Part shown: positions 25,546 through 35,125 of the stretch, piece after piece
Layout of the letters: each line of letters starts with the position of its first letter
How positions within the stretch are numbered: position 1 is the first letter of the stretch
NCBI GenBank assembly: GCA_965267425.1
Contig: OZ253959.1
Span: 3,097,836-3,161,835, forward strand
From: G965267425 sp965267425
GTDB lineage: Bacteria; Bacteroidota; Bacteroidia; Flavobacteriales_E; Vicingaceae
Direction of reading: 5' to 3'
Length of the DNA: 64,000 nt
Made by a program: the position numbers and the translations under genes
The notes under the pieces: model-generated
Told to the model about the DNA's origin: nothing
What the model saw: only the letters and a program-made list of their open reading frames with translations
The model's database searches: none

Positions 25546-27087
25546 ATGAAAGAAAAATTTGATCTATTACAACAGAAAAAGGAAGAGTCTCTGGCAGGTG
25601 GAGGCGAAAAACGCATTCAATCTCAGCATGATAAAGGAAAATTAACGGCGAGAGAACGAATTCATTTTTTATTGGATGAAGGTTCCTTCGAAGAAATTGG
25701 TGCGTTTGTGACACATAGAAGCACCAATTTTGGATTGGACAAAACAAAATTTCTGGGTGATGGTGTAGTTACCGGTTATGGAACGGTTGACGGAAGAACG
25801 GTTTATGTATTCGCACAAGACTTTACCGTTTTAGGTGGATCATTGGCAGAAGCTCATGCCGAAAAAATTTGCAGAATAATGGATTTAGCCATGCAAAATG
25901 GTTGTCCGGTCATTGGATTAAATGATTCTGGGGGAGCGCGTATTCAGGAAGGTGTGGTTTCATTGGGCGGTTATGCTGATATTTTTTATCGAAATACTCA
26001 AGCCAGTGGAGTAATTCCTCAGATATCCGCCATTATGGGTCCGTGTGCCGGTGGAGCTGTTTATTCTCCCGCATTGACAGATTTTATTATGATGGTGGAA
26101 AACACTTCTTACATGTTTGTTACCGGACCAAATGTTGTCAAAACAGTAACACATGAAGAGGTTAGTTCTGAAGATTTAGGTGGTGCCATGACACATGCTT
26201 CCAAATCCGGAGTGACTCATTTTACTTATGGAAATGAGATGTTATGCATTCAGGGAATACGAAGGTTATTGAATTACATTCCCCAGAATTGTGAAGAAAC
26301 TACACCTTTAGAGGAATATGCAGAGTCTGACGAAAAACGTCCTGCGTTGGATGAAATCATTCCTGACAACAACAATTCTCCTTACGATATGAAAGGAGTT
26401 ATCAACGAAGTGGTTGATCAAGACAGTTTTTATGAAGTTCATTCAAACTATGCAGAAAACATCATTGTTGGATTTGCCAAATTAGCAGGCAGGTCGATTG
26501 GAATTGTGGCTAATAATCCGGCATTTTTAGCTGGTGTGCTCGATATAAAATCTTCCGTTAAGGGTGCACGATTCGTTAGGTTTTGCGATGCCTTTAATAT
26601 CCCGTTGCTTGTCTTTGAAGATGTCCCTGGTTTTTTACCCGGTACTGATCAAGAATGGAATGCCATCATTACAAATGGAGCTAAATTATTGTATGCCTTT
26701 TCAGAAGCTACAGTTCCAAGAATAACTGTGATTACCAGAAAGGCATATGGTGGAGCTTATGATGTGATGAATTCTAAGCATATTGGTGCCGACATGAACT
26801 ATGCCTGGCCATCTGCAGAAATTGCAGTTATGGGCGCTAAAGGTGCCGCAGAAATCATATTCAAAAAAGAAATTGCATCTTCTGATAATCCTGAAAATAC
26901 CTGGAAAGAAAAAGAAGAAATGTATGCGGAGATGTTTGCCCATCCATACAACGCAGCTTCAAGAGGGTACATTGATGAAGTCATCAAACCAGAAGATACC
27001 CGCGAAAAATTAATTACTGCATTTAAAATGCTTGAAAATAAAGTCTCAAATTTACCACGTAAAAAACACGGAAATCTACCGTTATAA
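25546..27087 (+). CDS. pccB: Acyl-CoA carboxylase carboxyltransferase (beta) subunit, propionyl-CoA type
   Basis: A 513-residue carboxyltransferase of the propionyl/methylmalonyl-CoA family, which transfers CO2 between biotin carrier and acyl-CoA. Two crotonase-like halves are seen: GGEKRIQSQHDKGKLTARER at the N terminus, NDSGGARIQEGVVSLGGYADIF with the oxyanion-hole glycines near 130, IMGPCAGGAVYSPALTDF near 160, and in the C half VPGFLPGTDQEWNAII and TRKAYGGAYDVMNSKHIGAD. The gene alone does not show whether the partner is a biotin carboxylase (PccA) or a decarboxylase complex; neither is in the window. The redoxin gene follows at 12 bases. Confidence 0.93.
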   Translation: MKEKFDLLQQKKEESLAGGGEKRIQSQHDKGKLTARERIHFLLDEGSFEEIGAFVTHRSTNFGLDKTKFLGDGVVTGYGTVDGRTVYVFAQDFTVLGGSLAEAHAEKICRIMDLAMQNGCPVIGLNDSGGARIQEGVVSLGGYADIFYRNTQASGVIPQISAIMGPCAGGAVYSPALTDFIMMVENTSYMFVTGPNVVKTVTHEEVSSEDLGGAMTHASKSGVTHFTYGNEMLCIQGIRRLLNYIPQNCEETTPLEEYAESDEKRPALDEIIPDNNNSPYDMKGVINEVVDQDSFYEVHSNYAENIIVGFAKLAGRSIGIVANNPAFLAGVLDIKSSVKGARFVRFCDAFNIPLLVFEDVPGFLPGTDQEWNAIITNGAKLLYAFSEATVPRITVITRKAYGGAYDVMNSKHIGADMNYAWPSAEIAVMGAKGAAEIIFKKEIASSDNPENTWKEKEEMYAEMFAHPYNAASRGYIDEVIKPEDTREKLITAFKMLENKVSNLPRKKHGNLPL

Positions 27088-27098
27088 TCTTATCAATC

Positions 27099-27725
27099 AT
27101 GAAAAAATTACTTCTAATACCCATAGTTATTATTCTTTCTGCATTTCATGAAGGCCATGAAATTGAAACCATAGAAATAGGATCTGATATCCCCATGCTC
27201 GATACCAAAATGCCTGAAGTTTCTGGTAAAGAATTAAGTTTCGCTGATGTAAAAAAAGATAATGGTTTGCTTGTGATATTCTCATGCAACACATGTCCAT
27301 TTGTTGTCGGAAGAGGAGAAAGCCAAGGATGGGAAGGAAGATACAATGGTTTGGCTGAAGTAGCAGATGCCAACGATATTGGAATGATTTTAGTGAATTC
27401 GAATGAAGCAAAAAGAGACAATGGTGATTCATTTGAAGACATGAAAAAAAGAGCAAAGGAAAAGGACTACATGGCTTATTATGCTTTGGACAAATCTTCT
27501 AAAATTGCCAATGCCTTTGGTGCCAAAACTACCCCACATGTCTTTTTATTCAACAGTGATTTGAAGTTAGTTTACATGGGTGCAATTGATGATAATGAAT
27601 CAAGCGCTGAAAAGGTCAAAGAAAAATACTTGAATACCGCTGTTGACAATATGGTGAAATCCATTGAAATCGATCCAGAGAGAACCCGTGCTGTTGGATG
27701 CAGTATCAAACGTGTGAAGGTTTGA
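27099..27725 (+). CDS. Exported redoxin / thioredoxin-family protein
   Basis: A 208-residue protein with a signal-like N terminus (MKKLLLIPIVIILSAF) and a thioredoxin fold of the redoxin/AhpC-TSA group: PEVSGKELSFADVKKDNGLLVIFS, then CNTCPFV with a CxxC pair near residue 66, then TTPHVFLFNSDLKLVYMGAIDDN with the cis-Pro. It resembles the Bacteroidetes proteins annotated as thioredoxin family with the CNTCPFV motif; the exact reductant and substrate are not known. The stop TGA shares its last base with the purD ATG (TGATG), so the two are translationally coupled. Confidence 0.87.
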   Translation: MKKLLLIPIVIILSAFHEGHEIETIEIGSDIPMLDTKMPEVSGKELSFADVKKDNGLLVIFSCNTCPFVVGRGESQGWEGRYNGLAEVADANDIGMILVNSNEAKRDNGDSFEDMKKRAKEKDYMAYYALDKSSKIANAFGAKTTPHVFLFNSDLKLVYMGAIDDNESSAEKVKEKYLNTAVDNMVKSIEIDPERTRAVGCSIKRVKV

Positions 27726-29005
27726 TGATGAACATATTGTTACTTGGATCTGGAGGAAGAGAACATGCGCTGGCATGGAAAATGAGTCAAAGCGCTCAGT
27801 TAAGTGAATTATACATTGCTCCTGGAAACGCAGGAACTCAATCAATAGGTAAAAACGTTTCCATCCAAGTAAATGATTTTGATGCTATTACCGATTTCAT
27901 CATCGAACATCAAATAGATATGTTGGTGGTGGGTCCGGAAGATCCTTTGGTGAATGGAATTCGGAATTTTTTACATGCAAACCCTGCCTTAAAAAATTTA
28001 AAAATTGTAGGCCCTGATAAAATAGGAGCTCAATTGGAAGGTAGCAAGTCGTACGCCAAAAATTTCATGAATAAATATGAAATTCCTACGGCAGCATCCG
28101 GAACTTTTGACAAAAATTCGCTTAAAGAAGCATTTTCTTTTCTGGAAACATTATCCCCTCCGTATGTTTTGAAGGCAGATGGATTGGCTGCCGGAAAGGG
28201 AGTATTAATTGTGGATGACCTTCAAGAGGCCAAACAAAATCTGGAGCAGATGCTGTTGGATGATAAATTTGGAAAGGCTGGTCATACAGTGGTCATCGAA
28301 GAGTTTTTAGATGGCATCGAAATATCTGTATTTGTTTTATGTGATGGTGATAATTATGTAATTCTTCCATCGGCCAAAGATTACAAGCGTATTTACGAAG
28401 GAGATAAAGGATTGAATACCGGCGGAATGGGAGCGGTTTCCCCAGTCCCGTTTGCCAATGCAGACTTTATGTCTAAGGTTGAAGAACGAATTGTAAAGCC
28501 AACCATTGATGGTCTAAAGCAAGAAAACATAGACTATCAGGGTTTCATATTCATTGGCTTAATGGCTGTTAAGCAAGACCCATATGTCATTGAATACAAT
28601 GTTCGCATGGGTGATCCTGAGACTGAGGTGGTTATTCCACTTGTCAAAAATGACTTGGTCGAATTACTAAAAAATACCTGCGATAGAAAACTTGATTCTA
28701 CCTCTTTGGAGGTGGACAATAGAACTGCCGTAACCGTGATGATGGTTTCTGATGGATATCCTGAGCAATATGAAAAAGGTAAGGAGATCACAGGTCTTGA
28801 TGCCGCAGCGGATAGCATTGTTTTTCATGCTGGAACCGTTGAAAAAGAGGGGAAGCTTTTAACGAATGGCGGAAGAGTACTTTCCGTTACATCGTATGGA
28901 AATGATATTGAAAATGCCAGAGCGTTGAGTTATAACTCTGCCAATCGTATACAATTCGAAGGGAAAAGGTATCGAAAGGATTTGGGAAATGACTTATTGC
29001 AATAG
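27725..29005 (+). CDS. purD: Phosphoribosylamine--glycine ligase
   Basis: Second step of de novo purine synthesis (phosphoribosylamine plus glycine plus ATP to GAR). 426 residues. GSGGREHALAWKMSQS opens the N domain, VGPEDPLVNGI follows, and the ATP-grasp core contains PYVLKADGLAAGKGVLIVDD, VVIEEFLDGIEISVFVL and GGMGAVSPVPF. The metal-binding end is EYNVRMGDPETEVVIP. The start was placed at the ATG overlapping the upstream stop; a second ATG follows directly at 27728. purQ lies about 1.3 kb downstream, with two small membrane genes between. Confidence 0.96.
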   Translation: MMNILLLGSGGREHALAWKMSQSAQLSELYIAPGNAGTQSIGKNVSIQVNDFDAITDFIIEHQIDMLVVGPEDPLVNGIRNFLHANPALKNLKIVGPDKIGAQLEGSKSYAKNFMNKYEIPTAASGTFDKNSLKEAFSFLETLSPPYVLKADGLAAGKGVLIVDDLQEAKQNLEQMLLDDKFGKAGHTVVIEEFLDGIEISVFVLCDGDNYVILPSAKDYKRIYEGDKGLNTGGMGAVSPVPFANADFMSKVEERIVKPTIDGLKQENIDYQGFIFIGLMAVKQDPYVIEYNVRMGDPETEVVIPLVKNDLVELLKNTCDRKLDSTSLEVDNRTAVTVMMVSDGYPEQYEKGKEITGLDAAADSIVFHAGTVEKEGKLLTNGGRVLSVTSYGNDIENARALSYNSANRIQFEGKRYRKDLGNDLLQ

Positions 29006-29012
29006 AAGAAAT

Positions 29013-29198
29013 CTATTCTAACGTACCATTTCTTTCTGCCTCATCACTCAATTGTCTTGACCATCTCAACCAGTAGATGATTCCAACAAACATAAGCAAC
29101 GCAAACAGATAGTTTACTGAATTGCCCAAAACAGGTAGAATTTTAAACGTCCAACCAAAAAAATCTCCAAGGGCAAATACAAAATCCTTAAATTCCAT
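29013..29198 (-). CDS. Small membrane protein, DUF6341-type
   Basis: A 61-residue protein with an amphipathic start (MEFKDFVFALGDFFGWTF), one membrane segment (VNYLFALLMFVGIIYWL) and a charged tail (RWSRQLSDEAERNGTLE). The layout and position, converging on purD and divergent from a DUF6427-like gene, match a small conserved protein of Flavobacteriia known as DUF6341. This identification rests on recalled gene order and general likeness. Function unknown. Confidence 0.65.
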   Translation of the reverse strand: MEFKDFVFALGDFFGWTFKILPVLGNSVNYLFALLMFVGIIYWLRWSRQLSDEAERNGTLE

Positions 29199-29282
29199 CT
29201 TAGCGAAATAATTGATAATTTGAGCAAAATTATAAAATTATAGCTCCTTTCCACTGCTAGGAACAAAATATTTGACTGGTAT

Positions 29283-30236
29283 ATGCTAATTTCTTTTTTC
29301 CGATCAAAAATGTACCATTCATACATCCTGGTTCCGGTTTTAGCCGCGATTCCACTTGTTCCTATTTTTCTAGCGGATGTTACTAATGAAATTTCTTTGG
29401 GCTCTCCTTTGGCCAATTTAATTGACACATTCTTCCGTGGGTTCCCCATTCTCGCCTTTGTGCTTGGCATGGCCTTGCTCATGTTTCAGTCTTTATACGT
29501 TTCGCGAATTTGTGAAAAACACCATTTACATGCCATTTCTTCAAATGTGCCATCCTTGATTATTTTGGCATTTTATGCAGGCGTAACTTATTTACATTTT
29601 AGTTTGACCTTCATCATTGCCAATACATTGCTTTTTGTGAGCATTGATAAGGTTCTTGAGATTTACAATCAAACTTCCATTCGGGGCATATCTTATATTG
29701 CATCCGCATGTATAGGAATAGCTTCATTGTTGTACATGGAATATGTGTTGTTCTTATTCATTATTTATGTAGGACAGTTCTTTTTTAGGAAATTTAATTT
29801 GAGAGAAGCGCTCATTCCTCTCATTGGGGTGCTCACTCCTTACTTTTACGTTCTGGTCATACTATATTCTACAGATGACCTACCTTCCTTTCTCAACTAT
29901 TTTACATTTTGGAACCCTCTTAAGTGGACCGTAAGCCTGCCGTTAGCAGCTTTTTGGCTTTTGATTTCATTGGCCATTATCCATGCATTTTTCATTTCGA
30001 TTAAAACCATACGACAAAAAAACCATCAAAATATCATTACTGCAGCATTGGTAATGGCACTGTTGTTTCAATTAATCCTTAGAAATCCTCTAATGGCTGG
30101 GTATGCTTCCTTGGTCCCGGGCTCTATTATTGTGGGGGCGTTTTTAGTGGAAATCAAAAGAAAATGGCTGGCGGAATTGCTGTTTTCTATCTATTTGATC
30201 TCTGTGATTGGGCATCATCTTTTTTTAGCAAAGTGA
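29283..30236 (+). CDS. Polytopic membrane protein, DUF6427-type
   Basis: A 317-residue integral membrane protein with about eight or nine hydrophobic segments and few charged residues (for instance IPLVPIFLADV near 24, AFVLGMALLMFQSLYV near 60, LIPLIGVLTPYFYVLVI near 180, ALVMALLFQLIL near 255). The N terminus MLISFFRSKMYHSYILVPVL resembles the start of DUF6427 proteins, which in Flavobacteriia often lie beside DUF6341 and purine or uracil genes. Function unknown; an integral membrane role is all that can be supported. An earlier ATG is not available in the 84-base divergent gap. Confidence 0.75.
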   Translation: MLISFFRSKMYHSYILVPVLAAIPLVPIFLADVTNEISLGSPLANLIDTFFRGFPILAFVLGMALLMFQSLYVSRICEKHHLHAISSNVPSLIILAFYAGVTYLHFSLTFIIANTLLFVSIDKVLEIYNQTSIRGISYIASACIGIASLLYMEYVLFLFIIYVGQFFFRKFNLREALIPLIGVLTPYFYVLVILYSTDDLPSFLNYFTFWNPLKWTVSLPLAAFWLLISLAIIHAFFISIKTIRQKNHQNIITAALVMALLFQLILRNPLMAGYASLVPGSIIVGAFLVEIKRKWLAELLFSIYLISVIGHHLFLAK

Positions 30237-30263
30237 TGAACATCTTCATTCCTTTTCTTTGAC

Positions 30264-30271
30264 TAAATTTG
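30264..30271 (+). promoter_or_regulatory. Predicted -7 box for purQ
   Basis: TAAATTTG fits TAnnTTTG exactly and lies 20 bases before the purQ ATG. No good -33 TTTG was found at the usual distance. No purine riboswitch-like fold was noticed. Confidence 0.4.
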
Positions 30272-30290
30272 CCATTCAAATATCCTATTT

Positions 30291-30983
30291 ATGAAGTTCG
30301 GTGTAATTACTTTTCCAGGTTCCAATTGTGATCAAGACATGATTTATGTGTTGAGAGACATCATGGGTCAGGAAGTTGAAAATTTATGGCATAAGGATAC
30401 AGACTTAAAAGGCTGTGATTTTATTGTTATTCCTGGGGGTTTCTCTTATGGAGACTATTTGCGTTCAGGTGCCATTGCAAGGTTTTCACCCATTATGGAA
30501 AATGTAATTAAGCATGCCAACGATGGAGGGTATGTACTAGGAATTTGCAATGGTTTTCAAATTTTATGTGAAGCAGGATTGGTTCCTGGCACTCTATTAC
30601 ACAATGAAAATCAAAAATTTATTTGCGACAATATTTATTTGAAGGCTGGAAGTACTTCTACCCTTGTTACTTCAAGTATTAATGAGCATCAAATATTAAA
30701 AATTCCAATCGCCCACGCAGAGGGAAGGTATTTTGCCCATGAAGAAATGCTCGCTGAATTGCGAGAAAATGATCAGATTCTTTTTTATTATTGTGACGCT
30801 GAAGGAAACATTTCGAAAGAGTCGAATCCAAACGGCTCAGCAAACAACATTGCTGGTGTTTGCAACAAAGGCAGAAATGTGTTTGGAATGATGCCACATC
30901 CAGAAAGAGCGGCTGATTCAGAATTGAAAAATGAGGACGGTAAGTTGTTGTTTGATTCAATTCTGGAAATGACTGTAGCTTAA
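30291..30983 (+). CDS. purQ: Phosphoribosylformylglycinamidine synthase glutaminase subunit
   Basis: Supplies ammonia from glutamine to PurL in the fourth step of purine synthesis. 230 residues, the length of the stand-alone PurQ of Gram-positive type. The N terminus FPGSNCDQDMIYVLRDIMG is diagnostic. The glutaminase triad is visible: Cys86 in LGICNGFQ, and His with Glu in GMMPHPERA near the end. A separate PurQ implies a small PurL plus PurS elsewhere rather than the large fused PurL; neither is in this window. Confidence 0.96.
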   Translation: MKFGVITFPGSNCDQDMIYVLRDIMGQEVENLWHKDTDLKGCDFIVIPGGFSYGDYLRSGAIARFSPIMENVIKHANDGGYVLGICNGFQILCEAGLVPGTLLHNENQKFICDNIYLKAGSTSTLVTSSINEHQILKIPIAHAEGRYFAHEEMLAELRENDQILFYYCDAEGNISKESNPNGSANNIAGVCNKGRNVFGMMPHPERAADSELKNEDGKLLFDSILEMTVA

Positions 30984-31028
30984 TCCTTTGCGAAATATAA
31001 TCACCTATCTTACGTTATTATTTGTGAT

Positions 31029-31565
31029 ATGAAGAATGTATTCCTCCCGTTAATAATGTCTTTTGTATTGATTTCGGGTACAACAAATGCTCAAGATTGG
31101 TGGACAAAAACAAAAAAAGAAGCCATACCTGAAGATTTAACCGCTTCGATGTTGCTCATTGAAAAATTCAAAACCCGGAAGCTAGACGATGCGCCCGCTC
31201 AAGCTTTTATGGATCAAAATAAAAGGGACGAACATCCTCTGATTAAAAAAACCAATAATCAGATAGATACGTACAATGAAGAACTACGGGAAAAGTGTAA
31301 AAAGTATAGCTTCCCTTACAAAGTTGTAAGTAGAAAGAAAACCGAAGACACTGAAAAATATCCATTGGATCAAGCCAGGTATGTATTAAAGCACGAAGTA
31401 TATCTCAGACGTTTTCAACGTGCTGGAAATATGGAACATTATTATACCTATGTGTATTTTTTCTATGATAGAAAAACGCGCAAAGAATATCCATATATCT
31501 ATCTGTTTGAAAAAAAGCGTTTGGCTTCTCTGGACAAGTTAATAGAATATCTTAACACCCTCTAA
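31029..31565 (+). CDS. Exported protein of unknown function
   Basis: Not recognised. 178 residues with a signal peptide ending TTNAQ at about residue 22. The mature part is strongly charged and probably helical at first (LLIEKFKTRKLDDAPAQAF), then beta-rich with YVLKHEVYLRRFQRAGNMEH and TYVYFFYDRKTRKEYPYIYLF. It could be a periplasmic protein; no cysteine pairs or catalytic motif are seen. It lies 45 bases after purQ but with its own signal, and a weak hairpin follows it. Confidence 0.7.
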   Translation: MKNVFLPLIMSFVLISGTTNAQDWWTKTKKEAIPEDLTASMLLIEKFKTRKLDDAPAQAFMDQNKRDEHPLIKKTNNQIDTYNEELREKCKKYSFPYKVVSRKKTEDTEKYPLDQARYVLKHEVYLRRFQRAGNMEHYYTYVYFFYDRKTRKEYPYIYLFEKKRLASLDKLIEYLNTL

Positions 31566-31566
31566 T

Positions 31567-31590
31567 ATAGGTGTTTTGAATACCTATTTT
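31567..31590 (+). terminator. Weak hairpin terminator candidate
   Basis: ATAGGT and ACCTAT form a 6-bp stem (7 with a G-U pair) around a loop of about 9 bases, followed by TTT. It begins 2 bases after the stop at 31565. The stem is short and AT-rich, so termination is only possible. Confidence 0.3.
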
Positions 31591-31663
31591 CGCTTAATTT
31601 AATATTCAACAATCCTTGATTTTTAGCGTTATATTTAATCCATTGCGTTAGAGAGCATCTGTT

Positions 31664-34600
31664 TTGAATCGATTTTTCTTTTGTGTTGCATTCGTACTGA
31701 TTGTAAAACTGGGTAGTGCACAGGTTGCTCCCAATTTTCGCACCATTTCTGTTCCTCTTGGTTCGGATACCATCACATTGGATTCCATGAGCTTGGTGCC
31801 CGGTTCAGAAATTGTAAAAATTGACAATCAAATTATTCCCGACTCATCTTATTTCATAGATGCTTCCAAGTCATTGTTCTATTACCCAAATGGAAGTGGA
31901 TCAACGTTGGAAATTAGTTTTCGAGTGCTTCCATTGGATTTGGATAAGGAATATGCTCACAAGGATATTTCCTTGGTTCAAAATGAACAAAAAAGCATAC
32001 TTAACCCATTCATATATAGCCCAGAGCAACAGGCAGAAGAACTTTTTGACTTTGGTGGTTTAAACAAATCAGGTAGCATATCTCGTGGCATCAATGCAGG
32101 TAACAACCAAGACCTAACGGTCAATTCCAACCTCAATTTGCAATTATCAGGTTATTTAACTGATGACATTCAAGTAATTGCCGCTGTAACCGATGAGAAT
32201 ATTCCTATTCAGCCGGAAGGCAACACACAACAATTGCAAGATTTTGATCAGATATACATTAAGGTATTTAATGATAAATCAAGTCTTACTGCCGGAGATT
32301 TTGTGTTGCCAACACCCAACACCTATTTCATGACTTTTAATAAGAAGTTACAAGGAGGAAGCGTAGAAAGTGTGCTCCATGAATCTGACGTTGAAAAGGT
32401 AGATGGAAAACTAAGTGCTGCTATTTCAAGAGGAAAATTTGCCAGAAATCAAATCATCGGAATAGAAGGAAATCAAGGTCCATACAGAATGAGAGGAAAT
32501 GATAATGAGGCATTTATCATCATTCTAAGTGGCACAGAAAGGGTATACATAGATGGAAGACTAATGAAAAGAGGGCGTGATTTTGATTATGTCATTGATT
32601 ACAATTTGGCGGAAATAACATTTACCTCAAGACAAATCATCACTAAAGACAAACGAATCATTGTTGAATTTCAATACTCTGAAAGGAATTACATCAGAAC
32701 ATTGGTTCATGCACAAACCGGTTATGAACGAAAAAATCTCCAATTGCAGTTTAACTACTACAACGAGGAAGACAATAAAAATCAACCCTTGGATATTGAC
32801 TTGACCAATGATCAAAAGCAATTGATGTCAGATATTGGAGACAGCTTGAATTTGGCCATTATTCCCAATATTTCTGTTGACTCTTCGGCCGATGTGACTT
32901 CATCTGTTTTTTACAAGGTAGTGTATGATACTGCCAATATTCCCGGTGTGGATTCATTTTTTGTGTATTCAACAAATCCCGATAGTGCCATTTACCGCGT
33001 AGGATTTTCATTTGTAGGTGAATTCAATGGAAATTATGTTCCACTTGCCAGCGATGCCAACGGGAAAGTTTATGGGTTTGTACCTCCGGATCCATTTACT
33101 GGCACACCTCAAGGTAGCTATGAGCCCGTAACCGTTTTGATTACACCAAAACAACGGCAAATGCTCACTATGGGAGGTAAATATGAATTAAATGAAAACA
33201 CCAAAATTCGTTTTGAAGGAGCTTCTACCAAAAATGATGTAAATACATTTTCGAACCTGGATCGAGATGATGATGATGGTTACGGATTTACCATGGGGAT
33301 AGACAATCAAATTCCTTTGAACAACAGAAGCCGAATTGTTTCCATGGTGGAATACGAATACATTGACAAGAATTTTTCACCAATTGAACGATATCGAGCG
33401 GTGGAATTCGAACGGTATTGGAATACAGCCATTTTAAACATCCCGACCAACGTAGAGCAACACATTGTTTCCGCAGGAACAGGAATTGAAAACGATAAGC
33501 TAGGCGGAATTCATTATACATTCAGTAATTATACAAGGGGTACATTTTATGACGGAATCAAAAACCGGGTATATGGCAATGCTCGAATTGAAAAATTTCA
33601 TTTCACCGGAGATGCCAGTGTATTGAACACTACAGGTGTGCAGAAGTCATCCTTCGTTAATCATAAAGCAAATTTGTACAGAGATCTGGGATTTGTGACT
33701 TTGGGATTGAGAGAGGAAAAAGAAAAGAGCAGTGTATTTGTTCAATCAACCGATAGTCTGCAAAGCAGTAGTTTCGATTTTCAAGTTTGGGAGGCATATG
33801 CAACAAATAGCGATACCAATGCCAATTTTTTTCGATTAAGTTATCTCCATAGGGTTGATCTCAAACCGGCAACTGATCAGTTAAACTTCAACAATGCCAC
33901 AGAAGCAGAAGAGTTTAATGCACAGTATGAATTTCTGAATTACCAAAATTTTCAACTGAAAACTCGAGCCACATACAGGGAAATGAGGATAAAAGATACC
34001 ACACATATATCGCTGGAACCCGAAGAAAATTTGTTGGGAAGAGTAGATGTTAATGTTCGGTTCATCAAGAGAGTGTTCAATTTTCAATCCTACTATGAAA
34101 TTGGATCAGGGTTGGAATTAAGAAAAGACATCATCTACGTAGTTGACGAAATCAATGGAACTCACATTTGGAATGATTACAATAACGATAGCATCCAACA
34201 GGTCAATGAATTTGAAGTAGCTGTTTTTCCTGAACGTGGAACACATATTAAAGTGTTTGTCCCTACCGAGGAATTTACCAAAGTATTTACAACAGCGTTT
34301 AATCAGGTATTGTTCATAAAACCTGAACACGTTTGGGCCAATGCCAAAGGATTTAAAAAAATTGCTGGTAAATTTTCTGACAAGCTTGCATACCGGGTTA
34401 ATAGAAAATCTGCTGACCGAGAAAATGCATTTAATCCATTTACCGGAGATGTAGAAGATACATCATTGGTATCTATCAATACAGCATTTCAAAACACAAT
34501 ATATTTCAACCGATTGGGAACTGTGTTTGGTATTGATTTTAGTTATGAGCAAAATCAGAACAAGACATTGTTAACAAACGGATTTGAGTCACGGGATTTT

Positions 34601-35122
34601 CAGTCATATGGTGTTCGAACAAGATGGAACATTACCAGAAAATTCATGTTGACCTTTGGTGGAAAACTGGGTGAAAAATTAAGCAGATCTGAATTTTTTA
34701 CAACCAACAACTACAATATTGACTTTGAAGAGTTGGAGCCGAAACTGAGTTATCAGCCGGGCATCTCATTTCGCAGCAGCGTTTATTTTAGAAGCAATGT
34801 TCAACGAAATGCGCCTGAATTTGGAATAGAAAAATCTACCAATCAATCGGTGGGGACTGAACTGCGGTATAGTCTTCCCAAACGCGGAAATTTGCAAGCT
34901 AATTTTGAGCTTTCTGAGATTCGATTTGATGGAGATGCGAATTCACCAATTGGTTACGAAATGCTCAATGGATTACAACCTGGAACAAATTTAACTTGGA
35001 CAGCATTGTATCAAAGAAACATTGGTAAGCACATGCAATTAAGCCTAAGTTACAGTGGAAGAAATTCAGAAGGAGTTAGAACACTGCACAACGGATCTGC
35101 ACAGGTTCGGGCATTTTTCTAA
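31664..35122 (+). CDS. Large outer-membrane beta-barrel protein
   Basis: A 1152-residue exported protein; the start is a TTG giving MNRFFFCVAFVLIVKLGSAQ, a clear signal peptide. The first 250 residues are beta-rich, and the segment with AVTDENIPIQPEGNTQQLQD, YIKVFNDKSSLTAGDF then resembles large Bacteroidetes outer-membrane proteins of the SprA-like style. The remainder alternates aromatic-rich strands (for example NYIRTLVHAQTGYERKNLQL, RSIVSMVEYEYIDKNF) to a C-terminal strand ending QVRAFF, as expected for a transmembrane barrel. Function not known; a role in secretion or in building the cell surface is speculation. No T9SS sorting domain is present. Confidence 0.75.
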   Translation: MNRFFFCVAFVLIVKLGSAQVAPNFRTISVPLGSDTITLDSMSLVPGSEIVKIDNQIIPDSSYFIDASKSLFYYPNGSGSTLEISFRVLPLDLDKEYAHKDISLVQNEQKSILNPFIYSPEQQAEELFDFGGLNKSGSISRGINAGNNQDLTVNSNLNLQLSGYLTDDIQVIAAVTDENIPIQPEGNTQQLQDFDQIYIKVFNDKSSLTAGDFVLPTPNTYFMTFNKKLQGGSVESVLHESDVEKVDGKLSAAISRGKFARNQIIGIEGNQGPYRMRGNDNEAFIIILSGTERVYIDGRLMKRGRDFDYVIDYNLAEITFTSRQIITKDKRIIVEFQYSERNYIRTLVHAQTGYERKNLQLQFNYYNEEDNKNQPLDIDLTNDQKQLMSDIGDSLNLAIIPNISVDSSADVTSSVFYKVVYDTANIPGVDSFFVYSTNPDSAIYRVGFSFVGEFNGNYVPLASDANGKVYGFVPPDPFTGTPQGSYEPVTVLITPKQRQMLTMGGKYELNENTKIRFEGASTKNDVNTFSNLDRDDDDGYGFTMGIDNQIPLNNRSRIVSMVEYEYIDKNFSPIERYRAVEFERYWNTAILNIPTNVEQHIVSAGTGIENDKLGGIHYTFSNYTRGTFYDGIKNRVYGNARIEKFHFTGDASVLNTTGVQKSSFVNHKANLYRDLGFVTLGLREEKEKSSVFVQSTDSLQSSSFDFQVWEAYATNSDTNANFFRLSYLHRVDLKPATDQLNFNNATEAEEFNAQYEFLNYQNFQLKTRATYREMRIKDTTHISLEPEENLLGRVDVNVRFIKRVFNFQSYYEIGSGLELRKDIIYVVDEINGTHIWNDYNNDSIQQVNEFEVAVFPERGTHIKVFVPTEEFTKVFTTAFNQVLFIKPEHVWANAKGFKKIAGKFSDKLAYRVNRKSADRENAFNPFTGDVEDTSLVSINTAFQNTIYFNRLGTVFGIDFSYEQNQNKTLLTNGFESRDFQSYGVRTRWNITRKFMLTFGGKLGEKLSRSEFFTTNNYNIDFEELEPKLSYQPGISFRSSVYFRSNVQRNAPEFGIEKSTNQSVGTELRYSLPKRGNLQANFELSEIRFDGDANSPIGYEMLNGLQPGTNLTWTALYQRNIGKHMQLSLSYSGRNSEGVRTLHNGSAQVRAFF

Positions 35123-35125
35123 ATC

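Noticed and set aside
29114..29482. 122-codon minus-strand ORF overlapping the small DUF6341-type gene
   Set aside because: Overlaps both the 61-residue gene and the start of the polytopic protein, and its composition shows no domain.
30984..31028. Purine riboswitch near purQ or purD
   Set aside because: The upstream gaps of purD and purQ are too short or lack the needed stems.
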